Part shown: positions 5,635-6,225 of the stretch, in pieces
Layout of the letters: each line of letters opens with the position of its first letter
Position numbering within the stretch: the stretch's first letter is position 1
DNA from: Bryobacteraceae bacterium
Lineage (GTDB): Bacteria; Acidobacteriota; Terriglobia; Bryobacterales; Bryobacteraceae
DNA length: 6,225 nucleotides
Reading direction: 5' to 3'
NCBI GenBank assembly: GCA_014379815.1
Contig: JACMLA010000752.1
Span: 1 to 6,225 of the forward strand
Program-made: the position numbers and the translations under genes
The notes under the pieces: generated by a model
Told to the model about the DNA's origin: nothing
Databases searched by the model: none
What the model saw: the letters and a program-made list of their open reading frames with translations, nothing else

Positions 5635-6225
5635 TCAGGACTCCATCGCCTTCAGGAAAATGTCTTCCAGCGAGTCCTGCCGGTGGCTGAGCTTCCGGAT
5701 CTGAACATTCTGTTCGCTCGCTATGCGATACAGGTCCCGCACCGTAACCCCATCCCGCAGGACCATCTTGTAACGTCCGCTGCCCTGTGGAGCATAGTCC
5801 GAAACCAGACGCCCCAGCGAATCGCCGAATAAGCGGGAGTCTTCCAGGACTTCCATCTCGATGAAGTTCAAATTAGCGCGCCGCTCCTCGTCCAGATTGC
5901 AATTGCCCACGATGCGCCCGTCGCGCAGGATCAGAACTTCTTCACAGCATTCCTCCACGTCCCGAAGCAAGTGCGAAGAGATCATGAGGTGTACGTGTCC
6001 GGTGTCGCGTATCTCGCGAATCAACCGGATCATGCGCACGCGGGCGGCCGGATCCAGTCCATTGGTAGGCTCGTCCAGAAACAGCAGCTTTGGTCCGTGA
6101 GCGATGGCCTGCGCAAGCTTAGCAAGTTGCTTCATGCCCAGTGAGTACGTGCCCAGATCGCGGTACCGCGCTTCCCCGAGACCCATGTAATAGAAAGCCT
6201 CGTGGGCCCTTTCCAGCGCTTCGCC
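5635..6225 (-). CDS. ABC-2 type transporter ATP-binding protein 1, N-terminus outside the window
   Basis: The C-terminal 196 residues of an ABC ATPase; the frame is open to the window edge, so the ATG at 6186 is an internal Met and not the start. Walker A and the Q-loop lie outside. Visible in fragment numbering are the signature YSLGMKQ (27-33), Walker B LLFLDEP (47-53), D-loop GLDP (57-60) and H-loop H85 in MISSHLL. After these comes a C-terminal region ending [13 protein letters not shown], very like the SLEDxFL ending of ABC-2 ATPases. SLGM in place of SGGQ is usual in this subfamily. It ends one base before the permease 1 ATG. It differs clearly from ATPase 2 in sequence, which suggests two distinct ATPase subunits in one operon. 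Family is firm; substrate unknown. Confidence 0.92.
   Translation of the reverse strand, partial: GEALERAHEAFYYMGLGEARYRDLGTYSLGMKQLAKLAQAIAHGPKLLFLDEPTNGLDPAARVRMIRLIREIRDTGHVHLMISSHLLRDVEECCEEVLILRDGRIVGNCNLDEERRANLNFIEMEVLEDSRLFGDSLGRLVSDYAPQGSGRYKMVLRDGVTVRDLYRIASEQNVQIRKLSHRQDSLEDIFLKAMES
5641..5644 (-). promoter_or_regulatory. Ribosome-binding site of permease 1
   Basis: GGAG lies 7 nt ahead of ATG 5633 and inside the last codons of ATPase 1, consistent with coupled translation. Confidence 0.65.

Noticed and set aside
5635..6186. ATG 6186 as the start of ATPase 1
   Set aside because: The frame is open to the window edge with plausible ABC sequence, and starting here would leave out Walker A and the Q-loop.
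3712..6225. Altered signature motifs (SLGM, SKGM) as degenerate ATPase sites
   Set aside because: Such variants are common in active ABC-2 ATPases, and Walker B, D-loop and H-loop residues are intact in both.

Overview
The window is a compact bacterial segment of moderately high GC with every supportable gene on the minus strand, so it reads from base 6225 down to base 1. The last genes in reading order are cut by or run into the window edges. Nothing in it is a mobile element, CRISPR array, tRNA or rRNA. The protein style (ABC-2 permeases, a GLYR-type reductase, RF2 of the common Ala-SGAGGQ type) recalls Acidobacteriota of the Solibacter/Bryobacter kind. That taxonomic guess comes from general resemblance only and was not checked against any database.

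Bases 6225-2846 hold a four-gene ABC-2 transport operon: ATPase 1 (N-terminus outside the window), permease 1, ATPase 2, permease 2. The junctions are very tight: a 1-nt gap, then two 4-nt ATGA overlaps. All three visible starts have a GGAG-type ribosome-binding site exactly 7 nt upstream. The simplest reading is one translationally coupled unit that makes two ATPase/permease pairs, or one mixed transporter. The substrate cannot be told from the sequence.

Bases 2845-2642 are a 204-nt intergenic region, the only non-coding stretch of any size. It contains two consecutive stem-loops sharing the same tetraloop sequence and a four-copy degenerate tandem repeat with an exact 13-nt period.

Bases 2641-1 hold three genes in tandem: a beta-hydroxyacid dehydrogenase of the glyoxylate/succinic semialdehyde reductase type, a TrmJ-like SpoU-family RNA 2'-O-methyltransferase, and prfB (release factor 2, C-terminus cut by the window edge). 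The last two overlap by ATGA, which couples a tRNA-modification gene to a translation-termination gene.

The clearest special feature is the autoregulatory +1 programmed frameshift of prfB (CTT TGA C after codon 24), with an SD-like element in the same register as in E. coli. An ATG in the post-shift frame sits just upstream and would lead a gene caller to a wrong, frameshift-free start. I found no convincing wholly new system. The intergenic repeats and hairpins and the double ABC-2 module are the least explained parts.
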